64,000 nt of DNA from Bacillus sp. FJAT-49736 (GCF_018343615.1 NZ_JAGYPI010000001.1:1928193-1992192), one strand, 5' to 3'. Positions 28,655-38,502 are shown, numbered from the stretch's first letter. Program-made: numbers and translations. The notes: generated from the sequence alone by a model not told the origin.

Positions 28655-29377
28655 TTATCGTGTGGAAGTTTTATCCTTATAGCTTTCAAACATTTTATCG
28701 GCATCCAGCTTAACTAAATCCTTTGGTCCCCCATTACGTAATTCATTATCTAATTGTCTTACACGATAATAGGTCCCTATATTTGTCGCTACTACGTAAT
28801 TTCTGTTATTTAGATATGGAAGAACCGCATTTTCAACGGATCGTTTCGTCGCCTGATCCTTGTTTTCATCTTTTAAGGCAACCGCAATTAAAACCCTTTT
28901 TCCATCAATAATCGTTCTGGCGTCCGTTACATTTGGGACGGAAGCAGCAGTATTAGAGATCGCCTCTGATAGCCTTCCTTCATAGCCATTGTAATACGAT
29001 GGTCGTGCTTTGCTGTTTCTCGTATTAAATTGACCATGATAATTTATATCGCGCAAATGTCTCTCTTTATTTACCGTCGTATTGTTCGTGTCAAATTGAG
29101 TCATCGGCGAACCTAGATGAGGACCATAATCATCCGGATAACCTGATGGAAGAAACCGATTATTATTTTTGACATAATCTACATTACCTGTTGAGTAATC
29201 CATCAATTCCGTTAATGGTCCATCATGGTCGACAATGCTTTGATCATTCGTAGAATACCCGACAGGCTGGAATCTGTTCACGTTTCGATCATTCACTGCA
29301 TTTTTATCCTGAGCACAAGCGGTCAAACCGCAAATCAATAATGCTGATATAGGCGCAACAAATAATTTTTTTTGCAA
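28655..29377 (-). CDS. coxA: YhcN/YlaJ-family sporulation lipoprotein, CoxA-like
   Basis: About 240 residues from a TTG start at 29377 that follows AGGAGGGGGAG; the frame opens earlier, at 29452, without a ribosome site. The N-terminus QKKLFVAPISALLICGLTAC is a lipoprotein signal with lipobox LTAC. The C-terminal half is the YhcN/YlaJ domain (VTDARTIIDGKRVLIAVALK). B. subtilis CoxA (YrbB), a spore cortex protein, occupies the same site next to safA. The N-terminal third is rich in Asn and Asp with repeated NRF.P.GY motifs (NRFQPVGYS, NRFLPSGYP), possibly a spore-specific spacer. Confidence 0.83.
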   Translation of the reverse strand: MQKKLFVAPISALLICGLTACAQDKNAVNDRNVNRFQPVGYSTNDQSIVDHDGPLTELMDYSTGNVDYVKNNNRFLPSGYPDDYGPHLGSPMTQFDTNNTTVNKERHLRDINYHGQFNTRNSKARPSYYNGYEGRLSEAISNTAASVPNVTDARTIIDGKRVLIAVALKDENKDQATKRSVENAVLPYLNNRNYVVATNIGTYYRVRQLDNELRNGGPKDLVKLDADKMFESYKDKTSTR

Positions 29378-29481
29378 ACCAGAACTCCCCCTCCTCTTAG
29401 GTAGAGCAAGTACATGCTCTTTTTTAGTTTGTGAGTCGGGGCCTTGCATCATTACACAGAAATTCTGGCATACTTACCAAT

Positions 29482-30471
29482 TTACTGATATTTTATATGC
29501 TTCATTACTTCTTCTACAAACTTTTCTCGTTGTTTGAACTCCCAAAAGGTAATTTCGGTTAAAAAGGAGGACAGTCCTCTTCTTTCCTCATATTTTAGAA
29601 AATAGTTCCACTCCCTCAATAGGTCGGTTGGAAAAATTAAAGCACTTAAGAATGCTTTATCATTTTTATATACTTTCAATTCCCTATGCATAAATAATTT
29701 TTCCAAGGACCAATCAAGATGGGGTAAAATTCTATTACAAAATTGTAAGTCGTCGATCGATGCGGGGGCAATTTTCGCCAAATCAAAATCGATTAAATAT
29801 AAACCCTTATTGCTTAAGATAAAATTATGATGAGCAACATCCCCATGAATAATGCAATGGGGCTTTTGCAAAAAGTATGCTTTATTTTTTTCCATGTATT
29901 CGATGGACCATTCTGACCAATCTATAAAGGAATAATAATATTTGTTTGGAAGCCACTTTGAAAGATATTTTTTATTTTCTTTAAATTCATTTAGTCTATG
30001 CTTCCATTTTTTTATTTGATTAAATTCATGCAAATCTTTATCCAATTCATTGGTGAATTTTCCGGTAACTTCATGGAACTTTTTTAAAAGCTGCAATGCC
30101 ATATTTTGATGCTCATGTCTTTGGTAAGTAAATTTCTTCCCGTCCGTATTATTTTCCAAATACTCAATTAACCCATATATTTTTTGATTTATTTTTATAT
30201 GCTTTTCCAAATGTATAGGATGAAATTGATACGTATGATTAAAATTATTGGAAAGCAAGAGTTCTGTCAGTTTTATTTGAGCAGATAATTTCGATGAACT
30301 CGAGAATTCTTTCAAGATCCATTTCTTTTTATCAGTATGACAAAGCCATACCCCATCTTTAATGGATGTTATTTTTATAAATTTCTCACCAGTTATTTGC
30401 GATAAATAACGAAGGAGACGCTGACCTCCGTCTCCTTCGTTTCCTTTTTTAGCAATCTTCACAGTCATCAT
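29482..30471 (-). CDS. APH-type kinase-like protein, spore coat associated (CotS-like)
   Basis: About 329 residues of the aminoglycoside-phosphotransferase/choline kinase fold: [11 protein letters not shown] at about residue 220 is the catalytic loop and LIDFDLA the DFG-like motif, both intact. Relatives include spore coat proteins CotS and YutH. The start is uncertain: ATG at 30471 or 30468, or GTG at 30462, all overlapping the end of safA by up to 23 bases; the frame is open further upstream only because it overlaps safA. B. subtilis has no gene here. Substrate unknown. I infer a spore-coat role from the neighbours safA and the CoxA-like gene. Confidence 0.8.
   Translation of the reverse strand: MMTVKIAKKGNEGDGGQRLLRYLSQITGEKFIKITSIKDGVWLCHTDKKKWILKEFSSSSKLSAQIKLTELLLSNNFNHTYQFHPIHLEKHIKINQKIYGLIEYLENNTDGKKFTYQRHEHQNMALQLLKKFHEVTGKFTNELDKDLHEFNQIKKWKHRLNEFKENKKYLSKWLPNKYYYSFIDWSEWSIEYMEKNKAYFLQKPHCIIHGDVAHHNFILSNKGLYLIDFDLAKIAPASIDDLQFCNRILPHLDWSLEKLFMHRELKVYKNDKAFLSALIFPTDLLREWNYFLKYEERRGLSSFLTEITFWEFKQREKFVEEVMKHIKYQ
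30408..30441. other. 13-bp perfect inverted repeat at the safA end, inside the kinase gene
   Basis: Arms AACGAAGGAGACG (30408-30420) and CGTCTCCTTCGTT (30429-30441), 8-base loop, 8 bases after the safA stop and within the first codons of the downstream kinase-like gene. On the minus strand it is not followed by a T run; on the plus strand TTCCTTTTTT follows. Confidence 0.7.
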
Positions 30472-31624
30472 CTTGCCTTGGTGTAGGGTAGCTACTCTGC
30501 ATTGGTGGAAATGCCGTGCCGTAAGGGTTGTATCCGCCTTGCATTCCATATCCATATTGGCTATATTGTCCATAAGGATGATGCTGATATCCATAAGGAT
30601 ATTGGCCATATGGGTATGCTCCACCCATTTGTCCACCAGGATATTGACCACCCATGTATTGTCCACCTGGATAATGCATCCCTGGATACTGCATACCTGG
30701 ATACTGCATACCTGGATATTGACCTTGCTGGTATTGAGTTATCGGATATTGCCCTGTTTGGCCGAAATTGCCAGGCATTTGTCCTCCTTGAACGGAAAGC
30801 TGACCTGGAATATTTTGACGCCCAGGAATTTCAAATCCTTGTTGGATCACATTTGTTGTTGTATATTGAGGTTGCTGATATCCATGGTATGGTGCATATC
30901 CATCTACCTGATAACCTCCATGAGTATACATCTGCATAGAGGAGGAAGATGATTCATCTTCATAATGTCCCCAATGCTCATACTGAGGCATAGTAGGCAT
31001 CATCATTTCCGTGCCGGCAACCGGCATATTGTAAACGGGCATTTGGTGCATGTACGGATTTTGGTAAGCATATGGATTAGGACCGCATCCACAATCAGGC
31101 ATAGGCATCATATAAGTTGGATACATTTCATAACACTCCCCTTGAACTGGCATAATAGGCGGATATTCCATTTCTTTTTCTATTACAGGCTGTTGTTGAA
31201 CTGGTTGTTGAGTTTGGATTTGTGCCATATTCGTCATATAATAATTATTTATATCGATTTCGGGAATGACTGGTTGAGGCATTTTTGGAGTATATATTTC
31301 TTTATGAACGATGGTTTCTTTTTTTGGAACTTCCTTGATGATCTCCTTTTGAACAGGCAAGGTTGGCTGTGGCTGCTGTGCAAATGGATGAACTGCTTGC
31401 GGAACTTCTTTTTTCACATATCCTGGATTTCCTGGATTCCCCGGATTCCCTACATGTTTTACTACCGATCCTCCTGCAGTTGGTACTTTTACTTTCATTC
31501 CCGGCATGATCATATCCGGATTGGAAAGTTGAGAATTCATTTTCTTTAGCTCTTCAAAATCCACGCCATATTTTTTGGCAATTTTCCAGAGTGTATCGCC
31601 TTTTTGTACTATATGGATCTTCAC
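30449..31624 (-). CDS. safA: SafA, LysM-containing spore coat assembly protein
   Basis: A 391-residue spore inner-coat organiser. The N-terminal LysM domain ([20 protein letters not shown] to PGMKVKVP, residues 3-48) binds cortex peptidoglycan. The rest is low complexity: Pro/Gln-rich (about 85-150), then Met/Tyr/Gly/Gln-rich with repeated QYPGM units (about 295-325), ending in DDDCEDC. Position beside nadA matches B. subtilis. The repetitive C-terminal part is rich in Tyr, fitting coat crosslinking. The downstream kinase-like gene overlaps its end. Confidence 0.92.
   Translation of the reverse strand: MKIHIVQKGDTLWKIAKKYGVDFEELKKMNSQLSNPDMIMPGMKVKVPTAGGSVVKHVGNPGNPGNPGYVKKEVPQAVHPFAQQPQPTLPVQKEIIKEVPKKETIVHKEIYTPKMPQPVIPEIDINNYYMTNMAQIQTQQPVQQQPVIEKEMEYPPIMPVQGECYEMYPTYMMPMPDCGCGPNPYAYQNPYMHQMPVYNMPVAGTEMMMPTMPQYEHWGHYEDESSSSSMQMYTHGGYQVDGYAPYHGYQQPQYTTTNVIQQGFEIPGRQNIPGQLSVQGGQMPGNFGQTGQYPITQYQQGQYPGMQYPGMQYPGMHYPGGQYMGGQYPGGQMGGAYPYGQYPYGYQHHPYGQYSQYGYGMQGGYNPYGTAFPPMQSSYPTPRQDDDCEDC
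30666..30725. repeat. 15-bp tandem repeats inside safA
   Basis: Four units of 15 bases; those at 30681-30695 and 30696-30710 are identical (CCTGGATACTGCATA), and the flanking units differ by a few bases. They encode the QYPGM repeat and, being in multiples of three, could vary in number without breaking the frame. Confidence 0.85.
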
Positions 31625-31722
31625 TCATTTCCCCTCCTCAGGCATAAGTCCATATATCGTATGTGAAAATAGGCAAAATGCTAATAATCTTCACAAAAAT
31701 TTATGATGGATTTCAAGAAAAT

Positions 31723-31747
31723 ATGCCTTCTCATAGCAAGAAGGCAT
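31723..31747 (-). terminator. Terminator of the nadB-nadC-nadA operon
   Basis: A perfect 9-bp stem ATGCCTTCT / AGAAGGCAT with a 7-base loop, followed on the minus strand by ATTTTCTT, about 35 bases after the nadA stop. Confidence 0.75.
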
Positions 31748-31781
31748 CCAGGTGAATCTATTTATTTTTTCATCAAATGGC

Positions 31782-32888
31782 CTATCTTTGCAGCATTCGA
31801 TTTAACGCTAAAATAGCAAATTTCGAGGTTTCTTCATCAACCGTGATTTGATTTATCGGCTGCCCACCCACAATACTCTCTAAATTCCAAAGCAAATGCG
31901 GAAGGTCAATGCGATTCATCGTTAAGCATGGACACATATGTGGATTTAATGAAAGGATATGTTTATCCTCATGCTTTTGGATTAATCGATTCACTAAATT
32001 CATTTCTGTCCCTATAGCCCATTCTGTTCCCGGTTCACTTTTCGCAATCGTATCTATAATATATTTTGTGGAACCATTATAATCGGATAATTCTACAACT
32101 TCCCGACTGCATTCAGGATGAACTATGATTTTCATATTCGGATATTTTTCTCGTACAAATTGTATATTTTGAACCGTAAATTTCTCGTGTACAGAGCAAT
32201 GTCCTTTCCAAAGAATAACCTTAATTTCCTCAATAGTCCCATCAAACACTAACTCATTTTGTATTGGGTCCCATACTGCCATTTTCTCTAGAGGAATCCC
32301 GATATCAAAAGCGGTATTTCTTCCTAAGTGCTGATCCGGTAAAAAAAGTATTTTTTCTTTTTGTTCAAATGCCCATTTAATCATGGAATGTGCATTAGAG
32401 CTTGTGACCGTAGCCCCTCCATTTTTACCAACAAATGCTTTAATTGCAGCGGTTGAATTGACATAAGTTAATGGAAGAATAGTATCACCAAAGAGCTCTT
32501 GCAGTTTCTCCCAAGCTCTTTCCGTTTGAAATATGTCTGCCATGTCTGCCATTGAACAGCCTGCTCTCATATCTGGCAAATAAACCTTTTGATTATCACC
32601 TGTCAAAATATCTGCAGTTTCTGCCATAAAATGCACTCCGCAAAAAACGATATATTCCGCCTTCTTATTACTTGCGGAAACCTGTGCAAGCTGTAAAGAA
32701 TCTCCGGTTGTATCTGCAAACTGAACAATCTCATCCTTTTGATAATGATGGACAGGTAGGAAGAGCCTATCACCTAAGTGATCCCTTATCTCCAACACTC
32801 TTGCTTCCATTTCCTTTCTATCCATCGCAAGGAATTGCTCAGGAATTAATGACTTATTTTCCTGCTCTAAAAATTGTAAAATACCCAT
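31782..32888 (-). CDS. nadA: Quinolinate synthase
   Basis: A 368-residue 4Fe-4S enzyme that condenses iminoaspartate with dihydroxyacetone phosphate to quinolinate, second step of de novo NAD synthesis. Cluster cysteines are visible in FCGVHFMAE (about 110), HPECSREV (about 230) and [11 protein letters not shown] (about 320). The Bacillus-type N-terminal extension is present. It is the last gene of the nadBCA operon; the cysteine desulfurase encoded divergently (nifS) probably builds its cluster. Confidence 0.96.
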   Translation of the reverse strand: MGILQFLEQENKSLIPEQFLAMDRKEMEARVLEIRDHLGDRLFLPVHHYQKDEIVQFADTTGDSLQLAQVSASNKKAEYIVFCGVHFMAETADILTGDNQKVYLPDMRAGCSMADMADIFQTERAWEKLQELFGDTILPLTYVNSTAAIKAFVGKNGGATVTSSNAHSMIKWAFEQKEKILFLPDQHLGRNTAFDIGIPLEKMAVWDPIQNELVFDGTIEEIKVILWKGHCSVHEKFTVQNIQFVREKYPNMKIIVHPECSREVVELSDYNGSTKYIIDTIAKSEPGTEWAIGTEMNLVNRLIQKHEDKHILSLNPHMCPCLTMNRIDLPHLLWNLESIVGGQPINQITVDEETSKFAILALNRMLQR

Positions 32889-32907
32889 TATGAATCAACC
32901 CCTTTTA

Positions 32908-33747
32908 TTAGTATTTGATTAACACTTTTGCGCTTATATCAAATGCTTCAACAGAGTGAGTTAAGCTTCCCAAGGAAATATACTGTACACCGGATTCTGC
33001 ATATTCCCGCACATTTTTGGAGGTAATATTTCCTGATGCCTCTGTAATGATCCTATCTGGAACCTCCAGCAGCCATTCTGATATTTCATGTGGAGATCGG
33101 TTATCAAACATGATTATATCGGCACCTGCCTCTATTGCTTCTAGCAGCTGTTCTTTTGTTTCAATTTCCACTTCTACCTTTACCATATGGCCTAATCCAG
33201 CTTTTACCTTGGATATTGCTTGTGTAATAGATCCAGCAAATGCAATGTGATTGTCTTTGATTAAAACAGCATCATATAATCCATTTCGATGATTTGCTCC
33301 TCCGCCTACTCTTACCGAATATTTGTCCAGCACACGTAGACCGGGCATGGTCTTTCTTGTATCACATATTTTCGTATTGGTTCCTTCGATTAGATTCATA
33401 ATATTGGCCGTCTTAGTAGCGATGCCACTCATCCTTTGAATTAAGTTTAAGATAACTCTTTCTCCTTTTAATAAATGGACAACTGCTCCTTTTGCAATTG
33501 CAATTATCTGGCCTTTTTCAATATTCGTTCCGTCCTGTACCATTATTTGAACCTGAATATTATGATCTAACAAATGGAAACCCTCTCGTATGATCCATTC
33601 GCCGCAAAATACTCCTGATTGCTTTGCAACAAAAGACAATTCGCCCATATTTTCAGATGAAAAAATGAGTTCACTCGTTAAATCCCGATCTCCAATATCC
33701 TCCAAATAAAAATCATTAAGCATGGACCGCAATTTGATGATATTCAT
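32908..33747 (-). CDS. nadC: Nicotinate-nucleotide pyrophosphorylase (carboxylating)
   Basis: A 279-residue enzyme that turns quinolinate and PRPP into nicotinate mononucleotide. Signature stretches: EDIGDRDLTSELIF at the N-terminus, ERVILNLIQRMSGIATKT (about 95-112), CDTRKTMPGLRVLDKYSVRV, GGGANHRNGLYDAVLIKDNH and DIIMFDNRSP. The ATG at 33747 has AAGGAGATAT upstream and lies 32 bases inside the end of nadB, so translation is coupled. Confidence 0.96.
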   Translation of the reverse strand: MNIIKLRSMLNDFYLEDIGDRDLTSELIFSSENMGELSFVAKQSGVFCGEWIIREGFHLLDHNIQVQIMVQDGTNIEKGQIIAIAKGAVVHLLKGERVILNLIQRMSGIATKTANIMNLIEGTNTKICDTRKTMPGLRVLDKYSVRVGGGANHRNGLYDAVLIKDNHIAFAGSITQAISKVKAGLGHMVKVEVEIETKEQLLEAIEAGADIIMFDNRSPHEISEWLLEVPDRIITEASGNITSKNVREYAESGVQYISLGSLTHSVEAFDISAKVLIKY

Positions 33748-35305
33748 TTTGATATCTCCTTATAAAAATTTGATTCATGGTTTGAATAATATGCTGTTCC
33801 TGCATGCTTTCCTCTTTATTGGGAAAGTCTTTGCGAATATGTCCCCCACGGCTTTCCTTTCTTAAAAGAGCTGATTTTACAATTGTTTTTGCCGTAATAA
33901 GCATAAAAATGATTTCGGTTTCCTTCATTGACAATTCATTAAAATGAATAAGATTAGTTTCATATTGCTCCAGCCATTGATAAAATTCTAATAGCTTATC
34001 ACCAGTCCGCATAATACCGGCGCATTCCATCATTTTTTCCTGTATTTCTTCCTTTGCAGGCAATTTAATGCTTTGTTGCTCTGTAATTGGATTCTCAACG
34101 GGATAGCTTATCTTCGTTACTGAATCTGTTAAATTATTAAAATAATTAGCTAGTTTTCTTCCAAAATATAAACCTTCCAGCAATGAATTACTTGCCAAAC
34201 GATTAGCGCCATGAACACCACTGCAAGCCGTTTCCCCAACAGCATATAATCCTTCTACAGTTGTTCTTGCTAATGAATCAATTACAATACCTCCCATAAG
34301 AAAATGACAGCCGGGTGCTACAGGAATTTTCCCTTCCGCAATGGAAACTCCATTTTTCTCACATAAAGCGGTAATAGTCGGGAACTTTTCTTTAAAATGC
34401 TCAATCATTGTAATATCCAAATATACTTTTTTTCCGCTTTGTAATTGCATAAATATCTGTTCTGCCACCACATGTCTTGGTGCAAGATCGAGACTAGGAT
34501 GTATCCCCTCCATTATTTTTTCATTAGAGTCATTCATCAATATGGCTCCTTCCCCTCTAACAGCCTCAGAGATAAGACCATATGTCTTCCCATTTACATA
34601 TAAAAGTGTTGGATGAAATTGAATGAATTCCATGTCCGCTATCTCCGCTCCAGCATTAAAAGCTAATGCTATGCCATCGCCTGTTATGGAAGATGCATTG
34701 GATGAATATGGATATAAACCGCCCACACCACCAACGGCAAGAACCACATGTCTAGAATAATAGCGCCGAATTTGATTTTCGGGAGTTTTGGTTTTTACCC
34801 CTATACACCTATTCGATTGCGGGTCCAAGATAATTTCATATACAAACTCATTTTCGGTTATTTTCACATTAGAGGGCATATTCATAAAGAAATAGTCCAT
34901 CAGGTTTTTCCCTGTGGCATCCCCCCCACTATGGACAATTCTTTTTCGACTATGAGCTCCTTCTTTTCCAAGACAAACCTCCCCCTTTTCATTCATGTCA
35001 AAGGTAAAGCCGGATTGTTGAAGCTCAAAAATCAGCTCCGGAGCAGATTTTACAAGCTGTAGTACTTCTCTATTGTTATGAAAATAACAGCCAGCCTCCA
35101 AAGTATCCTTATAATGCAGTTGAAAATGATCGTCATAGGAAAGCGCTGCTGCGACCCCTCCTTGTGCTAAGTAAGAGTTGCTGTTCCATTTGGTTGACTT
35201 TGTGATAATCATCACATGAAACTGCTTAGATAAATGATGGGCTAATTGCAACGCAGCAATACCACTACCAACAATTAGAATATCTATTTTTTCCATAAAA
35301 TACAT
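33716..35305 (-). CDS. nadB: L-aspartate oxidase
   Basis: A 529-residue FAD enzyme that oxidises aspartate to iminoaspartate, first step of de novo NAD synthesis. The FAD-binding GSGIAALQLAHHLSK is at about 13-27; NSYLAQGGVAAALS and ARRxx-type region GCHFLMGGIVIDSLARTTVE follow, with GVHGANRLASNSLLEG (about 365-380). The C-terminal helical domain (from about 420) is complete. First gene of the nadBCA operon, divergent from nifS across an 82-base region with a NadR-type operator. Confidence 0.95.
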   Translation of the reverse strand: MYFMEKIDILIVGSGIAALQLAHHLSKQFHVMIITKSTKWNSNSYLAQGGVAAALSYDDHFQLHYKDTLEAGCYFHNNREVLQLVKSAPELIFELQQSGFTFDMNEKGEVCLGKEGAHSRKRIVHSGGDATGKNLMDYFFMNMPSNVKITENEFVYEIILDPQSNRCIGVKTKTPENQIRRYYSRHVVLAVGGVGGLYPYSSNASSITGDGIALAFNAGAEIADMEFIQFHPTLLYVNGKTYGLISEAVRGEGAILMNDSNEKIMEGIHPSLDLAPRHVVAEQIFMQLQSGKKVYLDITMIEHFKEKFPTITALCEKNGVSIAEGKIPVAPGCHFLMGGIVIDSLARTTVEGLYAVGETACSGVHGANRLASNSLLEGLYFGRKLANYFNNLTDSVTKISYPVENPITEQQSIKLPAKEEIQEKMMECAGIMRTGDKLLEFYQWLEQYETNLIHFNELSMKETEIIFMLITAKTIVKSALLRKESRGGHIRKDFPNKEESMQEQHIIQTMNQIFIRRYQNEYHQIAVHA

Positions 35306-35322
35306 CCTCCTGTTTTAACAGG

Positions 35323-35356
35323 TGTCTTGACACATATATTTACATATTATTAGACT
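35323..35356 (+). promoter_or_regulatory. nifS promoter with overlapping palindromic NadR operator
   Basis: The palindrome GTGTCTTGACAC (35323-35334) lies within AGGTGTCTTGACACAT; its right half includes the -35 TTGACA (35328-35333). After 17 bases comes TAGACT (35351-35356) as the -10. A repressor here would block nifS and, facing the other way, nadB. NadR/NiaR repressors of Bacilli bind palindromes of this TGTC..GACA type, and nadR itself is the second gene on the plus side. Confidence 0.7.
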
Positions 35357-35387
35357 GAAAGCAAGAGATTTTTTTAGGAGGAATAAC

Positions 35388-36542
35388 ATGTTATATTTCG
35401 ATTATGCAGCTACTACACCGATGGATGAGGAAGTATTAAGCGTTTATGGAGAAATTGCAAAAAATATTTACGGTAATACGAGCAGTCTTCACAATATAGG
35501 TGCTAATGCGGAGCAAGTGCTGGACAAATGCAGAACAAGCCTTGCCAACATGCTTCAAGTCCATAGACAAGGTATCTATTTTACATCGGGCGGCACAGAA
35601 GGTAATCTATTGTCCATTATCTCTCTTGCTAAAAGCAGTTCAAAAAAGGGTAAGCATATTATAACTTCTATTGGTGAGCATGCATCCGTTCATTCTGCTA
35701 TTAAGTTTCTTAAAATGGACGGCTTTGAAATTAGTTGTATCCCCTATACACCTGATGGGATCATTGATATTCAAGCATTAAAAGCGGAAATCAGACCCGA
35801 TACAATATTAATCACTATCCAACACGTGAATTCTGAGCTTGGTACCATTCAGCCAATTCGAGACATTTCGGCAATTACTCGCGAAAGAAATATTCTTTTT
35901 CATTGTGATTGTGTGCAATCCTTTGGGAAAATTAATATTGCTGAGATTAGTCCACTTATCGACAGCTTGACTATTTCGAGTCATAAGATTTATGGACCAA
36001 AAGGAGTTGGTGCGGTTTATGTGAATCCAAAGCTGCACATTGTACCTGTTTTTCCAGGGTTTCATCATGAAAATGGCTTTAGAGGGGGAACGGTAAATGT
36101 ACCTGGAATTGCTGCATTTATTTTTGCTGCCCAAAAAATTCAAACCGAAAATAAACAAAAAACGTATGAGAAGCTTCGTGATATATTTTTATACAAATTA
36201 AACAGCCACCCAGATCGTTTCGAAATATTTCAAGCGAGTGATAAGAACAAGCAGTTGCCTCAAATTATCGGTTTGTGCGTTACTGGGTTGGAAGGGCAAT
36301 TAACCATGTTAGAATGCAATCGTAATGGGTATGCCATTTCAACCGGAAGTGCATGCCAGGTTGGTCAGCAGGAACCATCACAGGCTATGAAAGCATTAAG
36401 AATTGATAATCAGAGGGCAAATGAATTTATTCGCATTACATTTGGAAAAGAAACAAAGGAATGTCATGTAGCAGAACTTGCAGATTATCTTATTCAACTT
36501 TCCTTTGATATGGTAGGAAAGAATATTTTGTCCAATATATAA
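35388..36542 (+). CDS. nifS: Cysteine desulfurase of the NAD cluster
   Basis: A 384-residue PLP enzyme that removes sulfur from cysteine. N-terminal MLYFDYAATTPMDEEVLSVY; PLP Lys in SSHKIYGPKGVGAVYV (about 200); the active-site loop Cys in STGSACQVGQQ (about 323-333). In B. subtilis this gene (nadS/nifS) is required for NadA, i.e. for making its 4Fe-4S cluster; position opposite nadB supports that role here. Ribosome site AGGAGG precedes the ATG at 35388. Confidence 0.95.
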   Translation: MLYFDYAATTPMDEEVLSVYGEIAKNIYGNTSSLHNIGANAEQVLDKCRTSLANMLQVHRQGIYFTSGGTEGNLLSIISLAKSSSKKGKHIITSIGEHASVHSAIKFLKMDGFEISCIPYTPDGIIDIQALKAEIRPDTILITIQHVNSELGTIQPIRDISAITRERNILFHCDCVQSFGKINIAEISPLIDSLTISSHKIYGPKGVGAVYVNPKLHIVPVFPGFHHENGFRGGTVNVPGIAAFIFAAQKIQTENKQKTYEKLRDIFLYKLNSHPDRFEIFQASDKNKQLPQIIGLCVTGLEGQLTMLECNRNGYAISTGSACQVGQQEPSQAMKALRIDNQRANEFIRITFGKETKECHVAELADYLIQLSFDMVGKNILSNI

Positions 36543-36588
36543 CATATGTTAATATTCAACTATAGCGAAAAAATTGGAGGGGAGCGCA

Positions 36589-37131
36589 TTGTCCAATAAA
36601 AAACTTCTTGGAGAGGAACGCCGTGCTTTTCTATTAAAAGTACTGCAGGAGAAAAAATTACCAATTACTGGAAGTGAACTTGCAAAGGAGACAAATGTAA
36701 GCAGACAAGTAATTGTAAATGATATTACTTTGTTAAAGGCGAAAAATGAACCGATTATTGCTACCAGTCAAGGTTATTTATATATGCAGCCTCCTACTGA
36801 AAAAACTTCAGCAGAAAAAATCATTGCCTGCTTGCATCGTCCGGAAGATACAGAACAGGAGCTTAATCTATTAGTAGATCATGGAGTCACGGTGAGAGAT
36901 GTGAAGGTAGAGCATCCGGTATATGGTGATTTAACCGCGTCCATAATGGTGTCAAATCGGAAAGAGGTTGAGCAATTTATGGAGAAAATCCAAAGCACGC
37001 GTGCCTCTTATTTATCCGCATTAACGGAAGGAATACATCTGCATACGATAGCTGCTTCTGATGAGAAGACCCTAGAAGATGCCATTATATCTTTAAGAAA
37101 TGCGGGATTTTTATTAAATGAAAATGAATGA
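36589..37131 (+). CDS. nadR: NAD biosynthesis repressor NadR (NiaR/YrxA)
   Basis: A 180-residue repressor. The frame opens at TTG 36574, but that TTG precedes the ribosome site GGAGGGG, and the next TTG at 36589 gives SNKKLLGEERRAFLLKVLQE and the B. subtilis YrxA length. N-terminal winged helix (ITGSELAKETNVSRQVIVND, about 27-46) and C-terminal 3H domain with three conserved His (DHGVTVRDVKVEHPVYGD, GIHLHTI), which senses nicotinic acid with a metal. It follows nifS by 46 bases and is expected to repress both nadBCA and nifS-nadR. Confidence 0.93.
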   Translation: MSNKKLLGEERRAFLLKVLQEKKLPITGSELAKETNVSRQVIVNDITLLKAKNEPIIATSQGYLYMQPPTEKTSAEKIIACLHRPEDTEQELNLLVDHGVTVRDVKVEHPVYGDLTASIMVSNRKEVEQFMEKIQSTRASYLSALTEGIHLHTIAASDEKTLEDAIISLRNAGFLLNENE

Positions 37132-37162
37132 GGGCACCACATTTTTTTGCGGTACCCTCATT
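37127..37162 (+). terminator. Terminator between nadR and pheA
   Basis: Stem AATGAGGGCACC (37127-37138) and GGTACCCTCATT (37151-37162), one mismatch, followed by TCTTATATTTTT. It contains the nadR stop codon and ends 3 bases before the pheA stop, so it may serve both directions. Confidence 0.75.
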
Positions 37163-37164
37163 TC

Positions 37165-38025
37165 TTATATTTTTTCTACTTTATATGTATGATAGCTTCC
37201 TAGTAATTTAACGGTACATTGCAATGCCTCGATTTCTTCCACTGCATTTTTCACTAGTGTTTCTTGAATGCTTTTATTTATATCTATCATAAAAAAGTAA
37301 TTGCCTAGCCCTGTTTTTAACGGTCTTGATTCAATCTTGCTAAGGTTAATTTGGCGCCATGCAAATGCCGATAAAACCTGATGAAGACCTCCAGCACGAT
37401 CAGTTGGTATCGTCACCATTATCGTTGTTTTAACATCGGATGTCCTGGTTAATTCAATTCCTAAGCATTTCTCCTCGTACTTGCTTACTACAATAAATCT
37501 TGTATGATTAAAAGAATAATCGTGGATGTTTTTCTCCACGATAGAAAGCCCGTATTTTTCTGCAGCCAATTGGTTGGCAATTGCAGCTATTTTCATTTCT
37601 GGATGTGCGCTTACGAATTTTGCAGCAGCTGCAGTAGAGGTCATTTGTTCAATGGCAACACCTTTGAAATGATGGTGCAAAAATTTATAGCTTTGAGCAA
37701 TAGCTTGCGGATGGGAAAGAATTTTCTCCACTTCGCTCCAATTTTGATGCTGGGAAGGGTGAACCATAAAATGTTGTTCTATTGGTATGATAATCTCTGC
37801 TCTAATCGGAGCTGCTATCTCGTGAAATAAATAATCAATCGTTAAGTGAACAGAACCTTCTAAAGCATTTTCAAATGGGACTACAGCAATATCTACTTCC
37901 TCTGTCTTTACTGCTTCCAAACATTCAGGTATAGTCGTATAAGCAATGCCATCGTAGCCAGGAAAAGCGGACTGAACTGCAATATCAGTAAAGGTTCCTT
38001 TTGGACCTAAATAGCCAACTCTCAT
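37165..38025 (-). CDS. pheA: Prephenate dehydratase
   Basis: A 286-residue enzyme that converts prephenate to phenylpyruvate for phenylalanine. The catalytic domain begins MRVGYLGPKGTFTDIAVQSA; the Thr of QMTSTAAAAKFV and the NHTRFIVVSK motif (about 172-182) are present. The C-terminal ACT domain has the ESRPLKTGLGNYFFMIDI motif (about 236-253), which binds Phe and gives feedback inhibition. It follows pheB by 24 bases. Confidence 0.96.
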   Translation of the reverse strand: MRVGYLGPKGTFTDIAVQSAFPGYDGIAYTTIPECLEAVKTEEVDIAVVPFENALEGSVHLTIDYLFHEIAAPIRAEIIIPIEQHFMVHPSQHQNWSEVEKILSHPQAIAQSYKFLHHHFKGVAIEQMTSTAAAAKFVSAHPEMKIAAIANQLAAEKYGLSIVEKNIHDYSFNHTRFIVVSKYEEKCLGIELTRTSDVKTTIMVTIPTDRAGGLHQVLSAFAWRQINLSKIESRPLKTGLGNYFFMIDINKSIQETLVKNAVEEIEALQCTVKLLGSYHTYKVEKI

Positions 38026-38049
38026 CTTAGTTCCTCCCCATTGCTTTCC

Positions 38050-38502
38050 TTATGCACCAGATCCAAGGATTTCTACTTTATCTATAAATTCTAATCTTCT
38101 TAGTCTCATTAGTAATTCATCTAAACTAGTTGAAATTTCTGTCACATTTAGTGAAATGGTGACGTTTGCTCTGCCTTGAAGAGGTATTGTTTGATGAATT
38201 GTGAGTACATTGCATGAATGAGAGGAAATAATACTCAGTACTTCTGAAAGCGTACCTTTTCGATCTTCTAAATAAAGAAACAAAGATATTATTTTTTCTT
38301 TTACAATCGTATGGAATGGAAATACTGTATCTTTGTATTTATAGAACGCACTCCTGCTCAAATCCGCTTCCTGAACTGCCTTCCCTACAGATGTTGCTTT
38401 GCCCCGTTCAAGTAGTTCCTTAACTTCCAATGTCTTTTTCATTGCTTCCGGCAATACATCTTCCCGAACTAAGTAAAATTGAAGATTGTCTTTTTCCTCC
38501 AT
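38050..38502 (-). CDS. pheB: ACT-domain protein PheB
   Basis: A 150-residue protein with an N-terminal helical part ([20 protein letters not shown]) containing a helix-turn-helix-like [20 protein letters not shown], and a C-terminal ACT domain ([20 protein letters not shown], about 72-91). In Bacillus pheB sits between obg and pheA. It is annotated as an ACT-domain protein; the ligand is presumably an aromatic amino acid, and its exact job is not settled. Confidence 0.92.
   Translation of the reverse strand: MEEKDNLQFYLVREDVLPEAMKKTLEVKELLERGKATSVGKAVQEADLSRSAFYKYKDTVFPFHTIVKEKIISLFLYLEDRKGTLSEVLSIISSHSCNVLTIHQTIPLQGRANVTISLNVTEISTSLDELLMRLRRLEFIDKVEILGSGA

Noticed and set aside
30472-30666. 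Extended N-terminus of the kinase-like gene
   Set aside because: The extra residues are the safA repeat region read in another frame; the kinase fold begins after about 30471.
30473-31549. Long open frames on the plus strand opposite safA
   Set aside because: They mirror the low-complexity repeats of safA on the other strand; the translations are His/Ile-rich without known domains, and safA has a clear LysM domain and synteny.
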